Origin: Chloropicon primus
Lineage: Eukaryota > Chlorophyta > Chloropicophyceae > Chloropicales > Chloropicaceae
Reading direction: 5' to 3'
Assembly (NCBI GenBank): GCA_023205875.1
Contig: CP060771.1
Span: forward strand, 248,001-312,000
Length of the DNA: 64,000 bases
This document shows, piece by piece, positions 62,048-64,000 of the stretch. Both the position numbers and the translations under genes were made by a program. The notes under the pieces were generated by a model. It did no database searches and had not been told where the DNA came from. It saw only the letters and a program-made list of their open reading frames with translations. Within the stretch, counting starts at the first letter, position 1, and every line of letters begins with the position of its first letter.

Positions 62048-63529
62048 ATGAAGGGCCTTGCAGCTGTCGTGGTGTCGGCGCTGATGCTGTCATCCACGAC
62101 GAGCGGGGTCGTGCGCTGCCAGGAGATCCCGCAGTGGCTGAACGGGACAGCGCCGAGCCCGGCCGTCGAGGAGAGCAAAGGGTCCTCCCCCGCGACGACG
62201 AAGATTCCTGGCTGGAAGAAGGACAGGATGGAGCAAGCCGCCCTCTTCAAGGAGACCCCGTCCGACGTGGTGATCTCCGCCGTCCTCGCGGAGCCCTCGG
62301 GCAGGCAGAAGGAGTTCATCCAGCTGAAGAACCTCGGGGGGCAGGCCCAGGACCTCGAGGGCTGGAGGCTCACCCTGAAGAACTCGGGCGAGACCGAGGA
62401 GACCTTTGAGTTCGTGGCCTCCGACGGGTGCGAGACCACGATCCCGCCGCTCGGGTCCCTCCTTGTGCTGAAGAAGGACGTGCAGAACCCCTGCGGGTTC
62501 AACTTCGAGCTCGGGCCGAGCGAGGAGCTCGTCCTCTTCGAGGAGGGCGAGGACGCCGAGGGCGTCGACTCGGTGACTTGGGGCAATGTGGGCAGGGGCA
62601 TCGTCCTGTACAGGAACGCCGAGGACGAGTACGACAGGGCGCCCCAGAACGTGGAGGGCAACGTGATCGACACCCTGACTCGCCTCGGGGGCTTCAAGAA
62701 CATGCTCACCTTCCTGAAGCACTTTGACCTGGACAAGATCCTCAGCGGCCGCGGCGTCAGAAACACCGGAACCTGGCACAACAAGATCGTGAGGGAGATG
62801 CCCACGAGCATCCCCTACACCCTGTTCGCGATCAAGGACGAGGCCTGGGAGTCCCTCTTCAAGGAGATGGCCGGGGAGTGGGCGCCCCCCCTGACCGCCT
62901 CGGAGCTGCTCGAGATCGACGACGCCCTCGTGTTCGACATCATCTCCTTCCTGATGCTCGAGGACTCCTGGAACTCGAGGACGCTCAAGCTGAAGATGAG
63001 GGACAAGTCCTCCATGGCGTTCCAGACCGCCCACCCGGACAGGAAGGCCGTCCTTCAGCTCGACGAGTCCGGGACCATCCGCCTGAACTACGACTGCGTG
63101 GACTCCCCCAGCCCCGACGAGTTTGGCTGCGCCATCCAGAGGGGGTGGGGCAAGTGCCAGGAGGACTGGATGAATGACAACGGGTTCTTCTCGGGCAGGC
63201 CGCTGGGGTACTGCGAGTACGAGTGCGACAAGTGCTACTGCGACCCCCTGGAGGACAACTGCGCCAAGACAATCATTGCTGACGTCACCGCATCCAGCGG
63301 AGAGAAGGGAGTTGTCCACGTCATCGACAGACTGATCGAGGCGCCCCCGATCATGCCGGCTTGGGTGCCCACCGACGCCAACGGGAACCCGCTCCCGGGA
63401 AGCACCAAGAAGAAGTCCAAGTCCAGGAGAGCGGACAAGGAGAAGGAGGAGAAGAAGAAGTCTTCCTCCTCCTCGAGATCGTCCTCCAGGAGGACTTATC
63501 AGTACAACCCGTGGTGGGGTCGCAAGTGA
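62048..63529 (+). CDS. Secreted lamin-tail/fasciclin protein with inserted Cys module
   Basis: ATG 62048 opens a signal peptide (MKGLAAVVVSALMLSSTTSG); 493 residues, single exon. Residues ~72-150 resemble a lamin-tail domain (DVVISAVLAEPSGRQKEFIQ, LKNLGGQAQDLEGWRLTLKN, CETTIPPLGSLLVL). Residues ~205-440 look like a fasciclin (FAS1) domain: NVIDTLTRLGGFKNMLTFLK, SIPYTLFAIKDEAWESLF and, much later, VVHVIDRLIEAPPIMP. Between the last two lies a Cys-rich module (GWGKCQEDWMNDNGFFSGRP, LGYCEYECDKCYC) of a kind I recall from algal wall proteins. The tail is Lys/Ser-rich and ends RRTYQYNPWWGRK. Likely extracellular or wall-associated; adhesion is inferred from FAS1. Very high GC. Confidence 0.75.
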   Translation: MKGLAAVVVSALMLSSTTSGVVRCQEIPQWLNGTAPSPAVEESKGSSPATTKIPGWKKDRMEQAALFKETPSDVVISAVLAEPSGRQKEFIQLKNLGGQAQDLEGWRLTLKNSGETEETFEFVASDGCETTIPPLGSLLVLKKDVQNPCGFNFELGPSEELVLFEEGEDAEGVDSVTWGNVGRGIVLYRNAEDEYDRAPQNVEGNVIDTLTRLGGFKNMLTFLKHFDLDKILSGRGVRNTGTWHNKIVREMPTSIPYTLFAIKDEAWESLFKEMAGEWAPPLTASELLEIDDALVFDIISFLMLEDSWNSRTLKLKMRDKSSMAFQTAHPDRKAVLQLDESGTIRLNYDCVDSPSPDEFGCAIQRGWGKCQEDWMNDNGFFSGRPLGYCEYECDKCYCDPLEDNCAKTIIADVTASSGEKGVVHVIDRLIEAPPIMPAWVPTDANGNPLPGSTKKKSKSRRADKEKEEKKKSSSSSRSSSRRTYQYNPWWGRK

Positions 63530-63677
63530 GGAAGGCGCGCGCGGAGTCCACCGCCGCGCCGTTCTCAAGGAGAACTTTTTCACTTTCACTTTCGCTCGAG
63601 CATTCAAAAGTAAATTAGCATAACACCGTCACTTTGATCCATCTGCTGTTGTGCTTGCTCCCTTCGCCGACGTGCTC

Positions 63678-64000
63678 TCACGAGAAAGCGATCATCATCA
63701 GTATCAGAAGCAGCACCGCGAGGCCCGCCATGACGACGGATTGCCACTTCCCCATCTTCCGCCCCAGTTTGTTTATCATGTTTCTCGCCGTGGTGAGCCG
63801 GGCTTTGGTCGTGTCCACCTCCTCCTCGAGCTCGCCTATCACAGTAGTCTGCAGCTCGATCTCGCCCCCGATCTGCAGACCCATCTCGCCCACGCGCCTC
63901 GCCGCCACGCTCAGGTCGTCCAGGTCCTCGTCCTGCCTCCTCATGAGCATCTGCTGGCTCTCGAAGGTTCTGTCCGTCTCGTCATTCATGTAAGAGGAAA
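63678..64000 (-). CDS. Qc-SNARE, syntaxin 6/8-like (N-terminal part outside window)
   Basis: The visible part is a SNARE helix plus tail anchor: MLMRRQDEDLDDLSVAARRV, GEMGLQIGGEIELQTTVIGE, LEEEVDTTKARLTTARNMIN, then KWQSVVMAGLAVLLLILMMI as the membrane segment, ending AFS. The zero-layer Gln is in IELQTTV. The QDEDLDDLSVAARRVGEMG pattern is that of Qc-SNAREs such as syntaxin 6, 8 or plant SYP5/SYP6, which act in TGN-endosome-vacuole fusion. An ATG at 63989 exists, but the frame stays open to the window edge and the Habc part expected for these families would lie further right. Confidence 0.72.
   Translation of the reverse strand, partial: SSYMNDETDRTFESQQMLMRRQDEDLDDLSVAARRVGEMGLQIGGEIELQTTVIGELEEEVDTTKARLTTARNMINKLGRKMGKWQSVVMAGLAVLLLILMMIAFS

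Noticed and set aside
1-64000. tRNA, rRNA and complete transposon genes
   Set aside because: I looked for tRNA arms, rRNA-like blocks, transposase or reverse-transcriptase motifs on both strands and saw none; a tRNAscan and repeat search would be needed to exclude short or diverged ones.

Overview
The window is a gene-dense nuclear segment of a photosynthetic eukaryote, most likely a green alga of the prasinophyte grade. This rests on plant-type genes seen together: 3-dehydroquinate synthase with a basic leader, ureidoglycolate amidohydrolase, a Golgi UDP-arabinose-type 4-epimerase, two AP2-domain proteins and a thylakoid-lumen protein with a twin-arginine signal. Two proteins that look axonemal (CFAP70-like and TTC29-like) suggest a flagellated stage. 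Codons favour G or C at the third position, introns are few and short (mostly 78-250 bp, GT-AG), and intergenic gaps are about 50 bp to 2.3 kb. The species cannot be fixed from sequence alone.

Layout. 0-16 kb: gp78-like ER ubiquitin ligase (cut by the left edge), dehydroquinate synthase, a phosphatase-fold/helical-repeat protein, an F-box ankyrin protein, a double-AP2 factor, ureidoglycolate amidohydrolase, UDP-sugar 4-epimerase and calnexin. 16-32 kb: SAYSvFN protein, a lumenal protein, methionyl-tRNA formyltransferase, GlcNAc kinase, a small four-exon orphan, BUD31, CFAP70-like and TTC29-like genes head to head, and a Tat-SF1/CUS2 splicing factor. 32-47 kb: alpha-galactosidase, a small membrane protein, DDX54/Dbp10, a myristoylated coiled-coil protein, QCR7, eRF3, a kinase-aminotransferase fusion and an SCI1-like RS protein. 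47-64 kb: the largest subunit of RNA polymerase III, an orphan, an AT-rich trough of about 2.2 kb without convincing genes, a PH/polyproline/WH2 protein, a single-AP2 factor, a nucleotide-sugar transporter, a secreted LTD/FAS1 protein and a Qc-SNARE cut by the right edge.

The genes are ordinary housekeeping and signalling genes on both strands with no operons. Themes recur: RNA processing and translation (BUD31, Tat-SF1, DDX54, SCI1-like, RPC1, eRF3, formyltransferase), ER and Golgi work (gp78-like ligase, calnexin, SAYSvFN protein, epimerase, sugar transporter) and flagella.

The most unusual signal is a dispersed, degenerate repeat present in more than twenty intergenic places. One end reads GAGGTRAGT, the centre contains CTTTCC-N-GAGCCCTCACTTGA, and the other end reads TCGAGG. 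Two copies sit in tandem with a 184-bp period and GT/AG-like ends 143-144 bp apart. It may be an introner-like or other non-autonomous element, or a promoter module. Also notable are the AT-rich trough, a Lys-to-Glu change at the expected PLP lysine of the fusion enzyme, and an AAAACCT repeat beside a start codon.
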